The notes: generated by a model from the letters alone, not told the origin. DNA of 64,000 nt from Scilla litardierei (GCA_030789695.1 CM061134.1:62540370-62604369), one strand, 5' to 3'. Shown: positions 46,693 through 58,824, counted from the first letter of the stretch. Program-made: numbers and translations.

Positions 46693-48084
46693 TTGACGGC
46701 TACTTTCATCTTGAACCATGTACCCTCGAAATCAGTTAGCTCCACTCCTTATGAGTTGTGGAACCAAAGGTCTCCTGACTTAAGCATTTTAAAACCTTGG
46801 GGGTGTGCATCCTACGCACATATTTCCTCCCATAAGTATGGCAAACTTAGGCCAAGGGGGAGGAAATGTATCTTTATACGACAGGCAGAAAACTCCAAAG
46901 GTTATGTTTTCATTGGTCAGGAAGACAATGGAGGACTAATTGAATTTGAATCAAGGGATGTCACTTTCTTGGAAAATGAGTTTCCAAGACAGTGCGAGAT
47001 AAGTCAGGACTTATCTCTATTTGAGATTTATGATCAAGAAGGATTACCTCATTCGAGTGGGAGAATTCTTGGTGAAGACGAAAATACGTTTCAATCTTCA
47101 CCAATGGATGATACGAATGATGCGAATCCTATTCCATATGGGAATAATGATCCAAGTGGGAGCAATTCTAATCACATTCCAAGTGGGAGTGATATTAGAA
47201 TTGATCCAAATTCGAGTCAACAAGGACTTGAAGAATCTCAAATGTGACGTAGTAGTCGTACAAGGTTAGATCCTCTAAGATTTGAGGATGAATTCCCACA
47301 AACCTTTATGACTTTACTACAAGAAGATGACGAGCCTGCTACTTTCAAACAGGCCGTATCATGCCCTGCAAAAGACAAATGGATGGAAGCGATGAAGGAG
47401 GAATTAGAATCCATGAAAATTAACCAAGTCTGGGACTTGGTTAACTTACCCAGAGGACGTAGAGCTATTGGGAACAAATGGTTTATCAAGATCAAGCATA
47501 AGGCTGATGGCTCTATAGACAGATATAAAGCTCGCCTTGTCGCGAAAGGTTTTATGCAATAGGAAGGGATAGACTACGAAGAGACCTTCTCACCTGTTGT
47601 TCGTTTTACCTCGATTCGCTTGATTCTGGCTTTGGTAGCTTGCTTAGACCTCGAGTTACATCAAATGGATGTAAAGACTACCTTTCTCAATGGAGAATTG
47701 GACGAGGAGATCTATATGGAACAACCAACAGGGTTTATAAAAGAAGGAAACGAACATAAGGTTTGTAAACTTCGTAAGTCCATATATGGTCTTAAACAAT
47801 CCTCGAGGCAATGGTATATACGATTTCAAGTTGTCTTATCAAATGGTTTTACCATGCTTGATGAAGATAACTGTGTATATATTAAGATGATCAAAAGCAA
47901 GTATGTTATTATGTCTCTATATGTAGATGACACTTTAATAGCTGGAAATGACAAGAGCTTTGTGATGGATATCAAGGCTTGGATTTCATCAGTATTTGAG
48001 ATGAAAGACATGGAAGAAGCCGCATATATCCTTGGAGTTAAGATTTCAAGGAATCGTTCGAAGAAACTTCTTTCTCTTTCATAA
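46693..48084 (+). pseudogene. pol: integrase C-terminus and reverse transcriptase of P
   Basis: After the frameshift the frame resumes with PSKSVSSTPYELWNQRSPDL and the polar linker. TGA at 47245, then reverse transcriptase from FKQAVSCPAKDKWMEAMKEE, TAG at 47560, then QMDVKTTFLNGELDEEIYME and SLYVDDTLIAGNDKSF with the YVDD catalytic site. TAA at 48082 closes it at the same codon as in M. Confidence 0.88.
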
Positions 48085-48891
48085 GAGACTTATATAAAGA
48101 AGGTTCTAGAACGTTTTAATATGCAGGACTGTAAGTCCATTGATACTCCAATAAGCAAATGCGATAATTTATGTCTAAAGATGTGTCCTAAGAACCAAAG
48201 GGAAAAGGAAATTATGGAAAAAGTTCCATATTCCAGTGCAGTTGGTAGTCTTATGTACGCTATGATGTGTACAAGACCGGACATCTGTTTTGCAGTTGGA
48301 ATGATAAGTCGTTACCAATCCAATCCAGGGCAAACACACTGGAAAGCGGTTAAGAGGATAATGCGATATCTTAAAGGGACTGTGGACTATGCTTTATGCT
48401 ATCAAGGAAATGCCTTGAGGCTCGAAGGCTACACTGATGCTGATTAGGCAGGTGATCTCGATGAGCGACGATCGACCTCAGGACATGTTTTTCTACTCGG
48501 ATCTGGTGCAATATCCTGGAGTAGCAAGAAACAATCCTACATCGCACTTTCAACTATGGAAGCCGAATTTGTAGCATTTAGCATGGCGGTCCAAGAAGCT
48601 GTTTGGCTTAGGAAGTTCTTAGACAAGCTAATTGATGCAAGTGACTTAGGTGCTGTACCAATATACAGTGACAGTCAAGCATCTATAGCCTATGTCAAAG
48701 ATCCAAAATTCCATTGTAAGACCAAACACATTGATATCCGCTACAAATTTGCAAAAGACTATGATAAGAACAAGAAGGTAGACATAAGATACATATCTAC
48801 GCATGAGATGATAGCAGATCCGCTTACGAAGGCGATCCCCAGAGATGTGTTTTACAAACACTTATCATCTCAAGGATTGCGTAAGAACTGA
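48085..48891 (+). pseudogene. RNase H of P
   Basis: RFNMQDCKSIDTPISKCDN, SLMYAMMCTRPDICFAVGMI, then GYTDAD and a TAG at 48445 where M has Trp. The frame continues with [20 protein letters not shown] and [20 protein letters not shown] to the natural TGA. RNase H would remove the RNA strand during reverse transcription. Confidence 0.9.
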
Positions 48892-49885
48892 GTTGTATCA
48901 ATATATATTCCCATGTCTATGAAAGATCAAATTTAATAAAAGAATAAGTTCTTTTTTCGACATTGCATATGCGTTTCTTGAAGTGTGTACATTTTTTTTC
49001 TCAGCTATGTTTTCTAGTATGTCGGACAGATTGAGGTTGGCTCTCTCACATGAGCAACCGCCTTTATTCTATCAGACGGATAAGATAAAGATGAGACCTG
49101 TTTAAAGTCAAAATCATCAGACGGATGATTTAGAGTCATGACTAAAACAAAATGGTCGTATGAAAGATCCGCATCATATGGATGCTTACAAAAGATCTAA
49201 GAAGATTTTTGAAATCTTATCTGTCTTATGCGGGAGGTGGGTCCATGAGATCAATGAGTAGTAAAAGGGACTCAAAGTCAGACATTGTGGTGTCTGACCA
49301 TCATCCTTACAACATCATTAAGACATACGCTCCCTAGGAAAGGAGTGATGTTGTAATACGTATTCATACTACGTATGCATTTGACCATTGGGTTAGAATA
49401 GTAATTGTGTTTACTATTATGTGAGACCCAAAGACCACATGGGTCTTAACTACTTACCCTTATGGACTCTAATTGGTTCCTTTAGATTTGACTAGGTGAT
49501 CGCTATCTTAGCATGTTGCTTATGGACTATGGCTAATTCGGTCCGGCGGGGCATGTTAGAAAAGCGAGTCAAGTCAAGATCGAAAGGATCGCAAGAAGAG
49601 GAAGATTAATTTCACATTCACATTTGGACTTTAGAGATTCAAAGCTGGCCAGCCAATTGTAATCCAGATGAGATTCAATTGTTGAATATAAAGTATAAGA
49701 AATGTGAAGAAATAATCTAGGGTAAAACATGCGTTGATCTACTCAACTTTGCACCCCAAAGAGTGTTGTGTATCTCTAACAAGTGCACAACAACGGACTC
49801 TATGCGCATGATGGTCACACGGTCTATTTCTCGGCATGATAAATTGAAGAACTAAAGGAAAAGATGTTTCCTTACAATCCCCTCA
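48892..49885 (+). other. 3' non-coding region of P
   Basis: About 1 kb without coding signs, matching 36175-37174 of M in reverse. Contains CAGACGGAT repeats (about 49073 and 49120) and many long-range complementary words. Confidence 0.7.
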
Positions 49886-49900
49886 AGTGTGAGTGGGAGA
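49886..49900 (+). other. polypurine tract of P
   Basis: AGTGTGAGTGGGAGA directly before the 3' LTR, the usual form in copia elements. Confidence 0.9.
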
Positions 49901-50419
49901 TGTTGGATATGGACGACATGTATACACCCATGAGGGGATGTATGAGGGTATACGGACCTCGGATGTCGCGTGCATGAAAGCATGTGCGAAGTGAACCTTT
50001 TCATGTGTGAAAAGGACCACTCGATAAGTGAAAAAGGCACATTATAAGTGCGTAAAGGCACTTGATAAGTGCATGAAGAAGAGGATAAGCAAAGGTATTA
50101 ATATAAGCTAATAAGCTTATATATGGTTATTTCCTACAATAACTACCCCTAAAGCCTATAAATAAGACCAAAGGGTAAGGCATTTTAGGCTAATCCTTCA
50201 TGCCATAAGTTTGCATAAGGCAATCTTTTTCCTCTTCTCCCTTCCATTAAAGTTCTTCATCCAAGTAGAGATTTAGACGGTGAAACGCTGCTTCGATCCT
50301 ATGTGACGAAGTACCGACCGTTGTGGTGAATCCAAGGGCGAAGTTCAGAGACTACAGCGCAGCGTACGCTAACGTAAGTTCTCTTTCGATCATCCATCCG
50401 TGCATGATGGGATCCTACA
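49901..50419 (+). repeat. 3' LTR of P
   Basis: 519 bp, TGTTGGATATGG to GGGATCCTACA. It is followed by the TSD CGGCC. It preserves the uninterrupted site where M inserted in the other LTR. Confidence 0.95.
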
Positions 50420-50424
50420 CGGCC

Positions 50425-52931
50425 GTTCCCCACCACCGCAAGCTCCGCCCCCTCGCGCCTTGCCAACCATCGCCGCACTCAGTCGCCGGCGACGACCATC
50501 GAAGAAGGCCCACAACCCCCCGGCGCATTTGCTATCAACGTAAAATAGGTGAAGAGAGGAAAGTATACGAAGTAATACGTATATACGTATATGTATATAT
50601 AAGCGTGTATATATATAATATGTTTATTGGTTTAAAATTGATAGTAAATAATTTAGGGACCAGAAAAATACACGGAAATGGCCAGAAAATCAAGCGTGTC
50701 GCGTAGAACGCGTAGACGCTGAATCATCCCAATCTGATGCTTTTATTTTTAAAAAGGATTTTTCAAAGATATACGGCATTAATTCCAATTTGTTTTTAAA
50801 ATATGTATCTTTCATACTACACGTAAACTGATATATGAAAAATTTATATGTTGCAGTACTAGACGAGACGCTCGTTTTGACAGCTTATTTGAAGATTTTC
50901 GACGTGTCGTTCACTCTGAATAAATCATTGAACGTTTAAGATACATATTTTATAATTTAGAAAATTAGTTTTAAATTGATTTTAAGCTTTTAAAATTATT
51001 AAAAATTCCAATGAGCTTCCGAAAAATATTTTCTTCCTATATAAAATTATTTTACTCACTTCTAGCCTATTTAAAAATTACGGGTACGTATTTTGACGAG
51101 TTTTAATCTATAATAAAAATACAACCGAGTTCGATAAATAGAGAGAAATAGTATAACCTTAACCAGTGACTTATTATGCTTGCCGGTACCGTTTCTTAAG
51201 CACGAGCACCCCTAGTTCTAGCCTCGGCCTACTTCAACGATCCTCAAACCAGTAAGTCACTCTAGTACTAGTTTTAGAAGTTAAGCAAGTATACTAGTAT
51301 GAACTTAGGATTTTATAAATAGCCTTAGAACAACTATCGACCTGAACGAATGACTAGAGACCTAATTAACTAGGGAGATAATCCACTACAAAATGACTAT
51401 TCACTTAAACCAACAATTTTTGTATTCCATGTTTGTTGGACTTGTCTTTATCCTCAAATTTCTTAGCATCCCCTTGCTTTACTTTTTGGTTTTCAATAAG
51501 TAAATCAATCTCTGGTCCTGGTTTAACTATCATAGTGGTAGAGATCTAAATAAATATGGAATTCTAAATAAACAGCAACTACTCTACTTTTTGTTACTAT
51601 AATCGACGAAACAGATGTGATATTTGGCGTTCTTAACATTGATACCACCCGGTGTCTAGGAACGGTTGCGCCAAAGTTTAAATCACCCTGCTTGCGGGGA
51701 TAGTGACTTGCTTGGCTAAACCTGACTGGCCGTGTATGTATGGATCAATGTTAGAATTCTAATTATCATCAGTTTGCAACCATTGATTATAAATACCTTC
51801 AAATGAGTTTCTTCAACCTTTCATCGCATGTAAACTCATATTCACCATGATAACTCTTGTTCACTCTTGTCCACCATGTTCTGATGCTATTTACTTAAAA
51901 ATTATGCATGGACTTTGATACACTTGTTGCACGATTGCTTACGTTTAAATAGTCACATCACCTGATGCATGCCATCTATGAATCGGTAAATGCTAAAGAA
52001 TTATCGTATGTAATATCATGTGAGGAATATCTTATGATACATTCTGTGGAATATCTTGTGATATATCTTGTGGAATATCTTGTGAAACATCCTGTAATAA
52101 ACATATACTTGATTTATATGACACATCACTGGGGTTTGGGGTAACTTATAGTTTGAGAGAGTTTGAGAGTGACTGGATTTAATCTACCTGCTGCCTGCGT
52201 TGGTGAACATAGATGCATGTATCGACAAACCCCTACATGCTACATGCGTCGGCAAAAACCTACTATTAACTGTGTGTCAGTCTCGTCTGGGTAAAGCACA
52301 CCCAGACAAAAGATGAACTCAATGGTTGCATATCATACTCTCCAACTTGAGTCATGTAGTTTAGTTACTATTTGTAAAACTACATTGCTACATGTTTGTC
52401 TTATTGTTGTTACTCCACATGCCTGCTTATCTTACTATTGTTGCGACCTTACATGCTTTGTTACCATGTCATATATGGCATGTCATCGTTGTTGCTCTCA
52501 TACTTTACTTATCTCACTTGAATATATGATTGATGTTCCTTTACTTGTCGCATGTAGTTAGTTTTCATAGCATGTTCATTCCCATGCTTGTACACTGCTT
52601 TTACTACTATTTCTAAAATTGTTATGACTTACCTACGGTTCCATTTCATGGCACCGACAGACGACGAACAGATTGAAGATGAGACCCTGGATTTGAGAAG
52701 CCGAAGTTTGACCCAGAGACTGCTAATTCTCTAGAGTTTAAGTTGTGTATTTTCAGCTGTACTTCTTTTCTTTCATATATCCTTTTTGTATAATATGGAT
52801 TGTAATAAAATGGACACTATTTGAGTATTTTTGTACATCTCTGCATAGTGGCTATATTGTTTTCACTGGTGATCTACAGACCTGCAAATGTAATCAAATA
52901 AGTAATGGCCCCCTGAGAGCGGGTCGTTACA
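50425..52931 (+). repeat. 5' LTR of G2, second piece
   Basis: Resumes the C-rich G2 LTR after copia P and ends GAGCGGGTCGTTACA, an inverted match to the LTR start. There is no counterpart in the window because the 3' LTR is cut at 56387. The 51-52.6 kb part is AT-rich with short repeats such as GGAATATCTTGTG near 52020-52085. A small acidic ORF is at 52648. Confidence 0.8.
52648..52734 (+). other. acidic 28-codon ORF near the end of the G2 LTR
   Basis: Starts MAPTDDEQIEDETLDLRSRS and ends at a TAG about 200 bp before the LTR end. It sits where G1 has its acidic 35-codon ORF. The sequences are not alike beyond being acidic. Function unknown. Confidence 0.25.
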
Positions 52932-52934
52932 AGT

Positions 52935-52951
52935 TTGGTGGCTCATGCAGG
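52935..52951 (+). other. candidate primer-binding site of G2
   Basis: TTGGTGGCTCATGCAGG starts three bases after the LTR. It differs by one base from the matching site in G1. Confidence 0.45.
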
Positions 52952-53370
52952 TCAGCGCTAAATACCTCGTGAACAATATAGTATGATCAGGATGTACAAT
53001 ATGAAATACTCAAATTAACCTCGAGTACATGACGTCTCTAGTTCTCACATGTATAGGACATACGGGTGAAATGTCCTTATTACCTATCTTTCTTGGTCTT
53101 CTTTGATCCTCATCATCTTCTTTGAACTCTTGACCCATGTCTAGGAACTTGTGTTCCAATCTTTAGATATATCGTCGTAACTTCCTTTGTTGACATCCAG
53201 AAGGATCTTCCATCGGTTGAACTATTTACTCACTTATTCTTCATCACCCTTCCTTTTGCTTTCGATTGACCTTCTTAGAATCTTTCTATTTTTGTTTAGT
53301 TCGTTTGAACCCTGGCTACATCCTTTTGTAAGGAGGGTAGCATCTGAAGTTCAAGTTCGACAAGGGAGCA

Positions 53371-53990
53371 GATCAGAATGACCAGTGAAGATCAGGCCAG
53401 ACTTACGAAAGAAGTGACAAATGCAATGGAAGTTGAGCAGGAGAAACATGAAGTGGTTCGAGAACTCATGGACGTATTTCTGAATGATCTCCTAGGATTA
53501 TTTTGGATCACGTCCTCGGGTTTTTATTTGATCTGGTATCAGATACTTAGCCAATATCATATGCACTTTTCATACAACGCCACTTGAGCTTCAGACTCGG
53601 TTGGGTGATTTGTTGCGAAATGAAAGGATACGGCCTAATATTAGAGTACTCTTGGAAGGATGGATCTTGGCGCAAGAGTATCGACTAATGATCGTTGAAT
53701 GAGATGATTGTGAAGAGCGAACATTGTCTTCCTCGCGTTGATTATACTTCAAACAACTTGGTAGATCAAGCAAAGTTGGACTAGAAATACCAGTTGAAAG
53801 ACAACATTTCAATGACTGCTACGATACTTGATGATGTCGTTGGTATGGACAACACACCACTGGTATTCACGAGTCTCATAATCCAAGTGTTCTACGAGTG
53901 CTTGAATATATTCATGGTAATCATCTTCAACGACGTTTTTGAAGGATACTCAGAAGCATGCCAAGCATTGAGGATGGTTTGAGATGAGCC
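53371..53990 (+). pseudogene. reverse transcriptase relic of G2
   Basis: HEVVRELMDVFLNDLLGLF matches the start of the gypsy reverse transcriptase region ([17 protein letters not shown] in G1). FLFDLVSDT follows in another frame. NTPLVFTSLIIQVFYECLNI and FNDVFEGYSEACQALRMV match the catalytic core, with FND in place of the FIDD seen in G1. Frame changes and stops separate the pieces. Confidence 0.7.
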
Positions 53991-55384
53991 AAACTGAGAT
54001 GTGCAAGCATAGGCAGCTGCTACTTCTTTGTCCTTCTTGAACTCGTATTCTTCTTCTATCCATAGCTTTCATCTTACTCCCGATTTTTCCATGGGTTGAA
54101 TCTTTTTTTCGCCCACCGTCTTCCCCCTCTTTATTTTCGTTTGTCTTCATCCGTTTCTCGAGCCCCGGCCCAGCCTACCCTACCCTACCATATCGATGAC
54201 TACATCACCCCATTTAATCCCCTCGTCCCGTGGCTTCCCCATGTCGACACCCACCCCTTCACCATGTCTCTCCCCCTACTAGCCCAACCCATCTCGTCTC
54301 ACCCAGAGCTCTGACACCCCACCCTATTCCGGTGACACCTGCCACGTCGAGCAGTCGTAGACATCGCACAACATGGATCGACAGCCAACGATATGCTTTA
54401 GGATTTTGGGGATTGTTGGGCTTAGCGACAACCTTCACCGTCACACCCGCTGTCTCCGTATGGTTGAGATCTTGGAAAGTTGTGATTCATGGGCTTCTTT
54501 TGAGCTCATTGCCTTGGGTCTTGGCCCTTTTGGTGTCCCGCTTCGGTTTCTTCCTTCGTGTTTATTGGACTATGTGTTCTTGGTCGTTGACTTGTTTAGG
54601 ATTAATGATGATAACTGTGGATGTCAACCAATGGTATTGGCAAGGGGTATCATTGGGGATGAGTATTGGCATGCTGTTGGCCTTAGGTGTTGAAGTTGGA
54701 TGTCGACCTTGTGCTTGGCTTTGAAAGATGGCTTTGGTGTTGTCTTGTTGTTGGTTGTTATGGGTATTGCTGGAAGGAGTGGTAGCATTAAGTATGGTCC
54801 TTAAAAGTTGGCCTTGTATTTGTCTTCTGGTGTTGTCATGGATGTTGGCTTTTTATTGGGTGTTACGGGAATTGATTGCACTGGTGCTTGGCTGGTTCGG
54901 TGTAATAGCACGAATGCATATGGATTAGTCGATACCCCCCTTTGTATGCTATATTATGAAGGAGATCCTTGGCTAGGCCCCGTTAGTCACAATTAGCACG
55001 AGTAGAGATTTAAACATTATGATCTTTCTTTTGATGTGGTTTAAATAGATTGCTACTGGCTTATCACCTCAAGTTCCAAGTTCGAACAGATGTTGTCATC
55101 ATAAAAGCCCTCATTTTTATGTGATGCCATTATCTCATAGTAACTTTGAAGTCGGGGGTAGCTATTGTGATAATTCTGGTCTCGGGACTAGTAATGGAAG
55201 CGATGAGGATGTCAATAGTATGTATTCATACATAACATCTCTTGTTTTCTTGATGCTACGATGTCACAATTTCATGCTATTAACAACGTATTTTCCATAT
55301 ATCGTTATCTTTTATCAAGCCTTCACATTGATCGTTTAATTGCTTAGGCAATGATTGGTCTTTTAAATTTCGAGAACGGAATGT
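53991..55384 (+). other. unrecognised internal part of G2
   Basis: A C-rich stretch at about 54110-54360 is followed by G/T-rich DNA to about 54950. One frame is open from 54230 to 54724 but matches no retroelement domain. RNase H, integrase and chromodomain are not visible, so most of pol has been lost or replaced. Confidence 0.45.
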
Positions 55385-55401
55385 TTGTAAGGAGGGTAGA
55401 A
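55385..55401 (+). other. polypurine tract of G2
   Basis: TTGTAAGGAGGGTAGAA directly precedes the 3' LTR and resembles chromovirus tracts. Confidence 0.75.
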
Positions 55402-56387
55402 TGTAACTGCCAGTTTTCATAGTGCACGGTTTTCCGTAACAAAGACAATTTCAAACGATTTCAAAAATGAGTAAATGAAATTTTTATCAAATTTTTTGTC
55501 GCTCAAATCTAAAAATGGACTTCGTATTCGTGATCACGGCGACAAAACGAACTTGTGGTATTACTTTCGTAATTTTTCGGACACGTTTGGTTTCGGGGGG
55601 CAAAATCGTAATTTCGTTTTTACGTTTTACTAATTACTCTAAAACTTAATTAAACTACCATAAACATTGTCAATTGAGGAAACATGAGCCCACATTTTTC
55701 TCCCCACTTCTCAGATTCTTCCCCCCAATCCCAATTAATCCACACTTAGTCAAATTTTCACCCATCCTAATTAATTCAACCACTATTAAGCTATTATTAT
55801 AATTAATATATCTCTTTAAAACACTTCCCCTCTTTCGTTCTTCGCCCTAACACCCTGCCACTTCAACCTCTCGATCTCCCCGAAAACCCATGCAACGCAG
55901 CACAAGAACCTCCCTCCTCCATGCTAACCCTTTACTCTCTCCCTCCCTCGCTCATTGGAGCCACCGACCGCCGGACCTTCCCATCAATTCTCCAACCCCT
56001 TCCACGCTGCCCCACCATGCGCCAATGAACCCTTCCCTCGTCTCCGCCAAGAACCCAGCCGCTAAACCCCTCTCAGCTGCTTCTCTCTCCGACGAAGCCC
56101 CGACCAAGGTTCACACCACCCCCCTCTCCTCCCAAGTCCTGGCAAACGCCCTTGAGCTCCATCATAGCCCTACATCGTTTTCACCTCTCCCTGCCTCCTT
56201 TCCACCCCACATCATCTTCTCCCCTCTCCCCGCTTCCACCATCACACGGCCCTGCCTCCGACGAGATGCCCAGCCCCACAGCGAAGCCCCCCGCTACTAC
56301 CAAACACTGTTGCCCCCAGCTTCGCCCTTCTCCACGTCGTTGACCCGTCGTTCGCCCTCACCACTCGTCGACGACCCAAGCTCGAAG
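55402..56387 (+). repeat. 3' LTR of G2, cut by copia C2
   Basis: 986 bp visible, starting TGTAACTGCC and matching 33986-34984 with scattered changes. It stops at CTCGAAG, which in the 5' LTR continues CCCCACTC, so the insertion point of C2 is exact. Confidence 0.9.
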
Positions 56388-58823
56388 TGTAGAGGAATGA
56401 TGCCCTCGAGGCTATTTATCTCTGTGTAAATAACAAAACATCTTGTTCGAAATAACAGTAAGCTGTTTTGTAATAATTTATCTTAGTTATATTATAATAT
56501 AGTTAACATTAGATATTAACTTAGGTAAAGTCCTGAGACTTTATGCAAGATCAAACAGGTATCGAGATGAGTATCTCGATCATGGAGAAATGTTTGACCG
56601 TCTGAAACATAAGTCTAAAAGGTTTCGTGGTCGTAGATGTTTCGAGACAAGAATATAAAAACATCGGATAGACCATTGTGTCTTAGTCTTCACCGTTTAG
56701 CAGTGGCGATGATCTCATGATCGTTTGACTTGGCGAAGTCGAAGACGAGACACAGGTGCTCATTAGAGAATGAGTTCACTGAACGATCCACAAGAGTTAT
56801 CATATGGTTATATTGACCAATCTGTCAATGATAACTCTAAGTGATGATAGGCATGTTGGTCTTTTGACTTGAGGTCAATTTACAAACCTGTGCGTGAACA
56901 ATGTCACTTAGATCACTGACCTAGCTTCGAGGCTAGGCCTGTCAAAAGGCCTTTGATTGGTTGTCACTTGAAGCGTACGAGGAGAGTAATGACAAAGAGA
57001 GGATTCGTCTCTCCTGGTCAATGGGAGTTAGTGTCGTAGAGTTAGTTCGGTCTTTAGTAAAATCTCTTCACAGAGTATGTTGGAAGAAGTCCAACATTAG
57101 TTGACTAAAGATCGATAGAAACTAACTAGAGTCAAGTTATTGGGGTTGACAGTTTGACCGTACCCTAGACTTGATCTACACGACATAGTTAAGACGAAGA
57201 GACTATAACTGTGGAATTCATCACGGAAATAGTCAGGGTGGTTCCGACAATACTCATGTCAATGAGTCAACCACATAATGATGATTCTCGAAGCAGGGAC
57301 GGCAACCACTGCTCGTGGTCACTGTCGTATATGGCTTCGAGCCCAACCTGTTGTAAGGGTCAGGCTGTAGGGTCTTACACAGAGTGCGACCTTCATCTAG
57401 TAATAGGTAGAAATTAGTTAGGGAGAATATTTTGCATTTTGATGCAATATGAAAATTTAAGCTTAGATAGGATACTAATTTGCATATGATGAAAAAGAGA
57501 TTAAATGTGTCTTAAATTATTTAAGACAATATTTAAGGAAATAAATGCAAGAAAAAGTTCACGGGTAAGACGTGAATGTCCCGGTCTAAACCCAGGTTCG
57601 AACGGTGTCCAAATCGGACGCCAAACGCAAGGGTTGCGCCCAAAACAACACTAAACCCAAGCCCTTTTCATATCAGCCCAATTGGGCTAAATTAATTACA
57701 GAAAATGGGTGGGGGGCCTTTTAGCCCGGCCCATTGGGCCGGGTAGCAGTCAAAAGCGGGCGCATAAGTGCCCGCAATTGTTGTTGCAGGGCCCGCCCGC
57801 AATCATGCGGGCGGGGCCCCGCCCCGCCAATCTGTGCACACGCCCAGCACGTGCACTGCGCACGTTGGCAACAGTGGGGCCCCACTGGGTGGGTCCCACT
57901 GCGGGTTCGGAACCCTAGGCGTGTGCAGAATTTTGACTGCTCAGTTTTTTATGAAAAACTAGTTTTTGGTTGAACTTTGGGCGATAAATTGAAGGGTCAA
58001 ACGGACTCCGATTGACTCGCCGTTTTTTTCTATGCGTTCACCGTTGAACACCATTCAAATTGATAGGTTGTATCAATCATGAAGCTCAACGGTGAGTGAG
58101 TTAAAATTCACGGAAGTTTGCACTTTGTGAAGGGCAAACTAACTTGATTTAATTAACTCTAATTTAATAGTCCCACATCGGTTGTGCGGAAAAGGGGAGA
58201 GTCCGCCGCCTATATAAATAGGGGCCTCCCCCTTCCTCCAAACTCGTCCCAAGCTCTAGATCTGAGCAGCTCTCGTAAATGTTGGAGCACGCTCGGATCT
58301 AGGCTTAAATTAATATTCTCTATCTCCCTATATTTTTGCCTTACTCATGAAGGCTCTAGCAAAGCCGCGAAGGAGTTCGGATTCGGATCTGAAATCTTGG
58401 CGAAGGCTTTCACTCGCGTGAAACTTTCTTCCGTGCATGGTTGGCTCGGCGACACGAGGATTGCTCGCCTCGGGATGCGGAGCGGTTCGAGGAGTGGTCG
58501 GGGAGCGGTTCGAGGAGCGGCTCGGCGTGGGACGGGGAGCGGCTTGGAAGACGGTGTGAAACATCTGGCCTGCCCCAGGGTTGAGATTTTGGGTATGTGT
58601 TTAAGCTTTTGTTTTAATTATTCGCAGTAGTTAGATCCCTCTTGGGATGGTCAGATCCACCCCGAGTTGGCAGAGATCCTGGTTAAGAGGGTCTTTTTCC
58701 TTAGGGCAGCATGTTAATTAGATTAACATAATGTTTATTCTTTCGCTGTGTATGTCTATGTTCCGTCCGATGTAGGACGGGAATAGAGTTTTTATGCCCT
58801 AAGGGTCCTAGAAAAACCCTTCA
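56388..58823 (+). repeat. 5' LTR of C2
   Basis: Starts TGTAGAGGAATGATGCCC and ends AAAAACCCTTCA. It has GC palindromes near 57720-57830 and a TATA box at 58211. Confidence 0.9.
58211..58220 (+). promoter_or_regulatory. LTR TATA box of C2
   Basis: TATATAAATA followed by GGGGCC about 600 bp before the LTR end, a good core promoter. Confidence 0.65.
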
Positions 58824-58824
58824 G

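Larger units (their letters stand above)
35322..50419 (+). mobile_element. copia element P, interrupted by its sister M
   Basis: TSD CGGCC at 35317-35321 and 50420-50424. The 5' LTR is in two pieces (35322-35638 and 43336-43536) around M. Primer-binding site, leader, gag-pol, polypurine tract and 3' LTR follow on the plus strand. Without M, P is about 7.4 kb. By eye about 14 differences separate its LTRs (~2.7%). Gag-pol has two frameshifts and four stops. Lineage within Ty1/copia not assigned. Confidence 0.93.
33986..56387 (+). mobile_element. decayed chromovirus G2 with ~3.8-kb LTRs (visible part)
   Basis: Both LTRs start TGTAACNGCCAGTTTTCATA (33986 and 55402). The 5' LTR ends GGGTCGTTACA at 52931, giving 3,843 bp after removing copia P. 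The internal part is only about 2.5 kb and carries a broken reverse transcriptase. A purine-rich tract precedes the 3' LTR, which is cut at 56387 by copia C2; the rest and the TSD lie outside the window. The 5' flank is C1. Confidence 0.85.

Noticed and set aside
54230..54724. 164-codon ORF in the G2 interior
   Set aside because: Hydrophobic, but no recognisable family, and the neighbouring frames are equally open; no support for a gene.
58184..58630. 148-codon ORF in the C2 LTR
   Set aside because: Lies over the TATA box and leader in the LTR; no domain.
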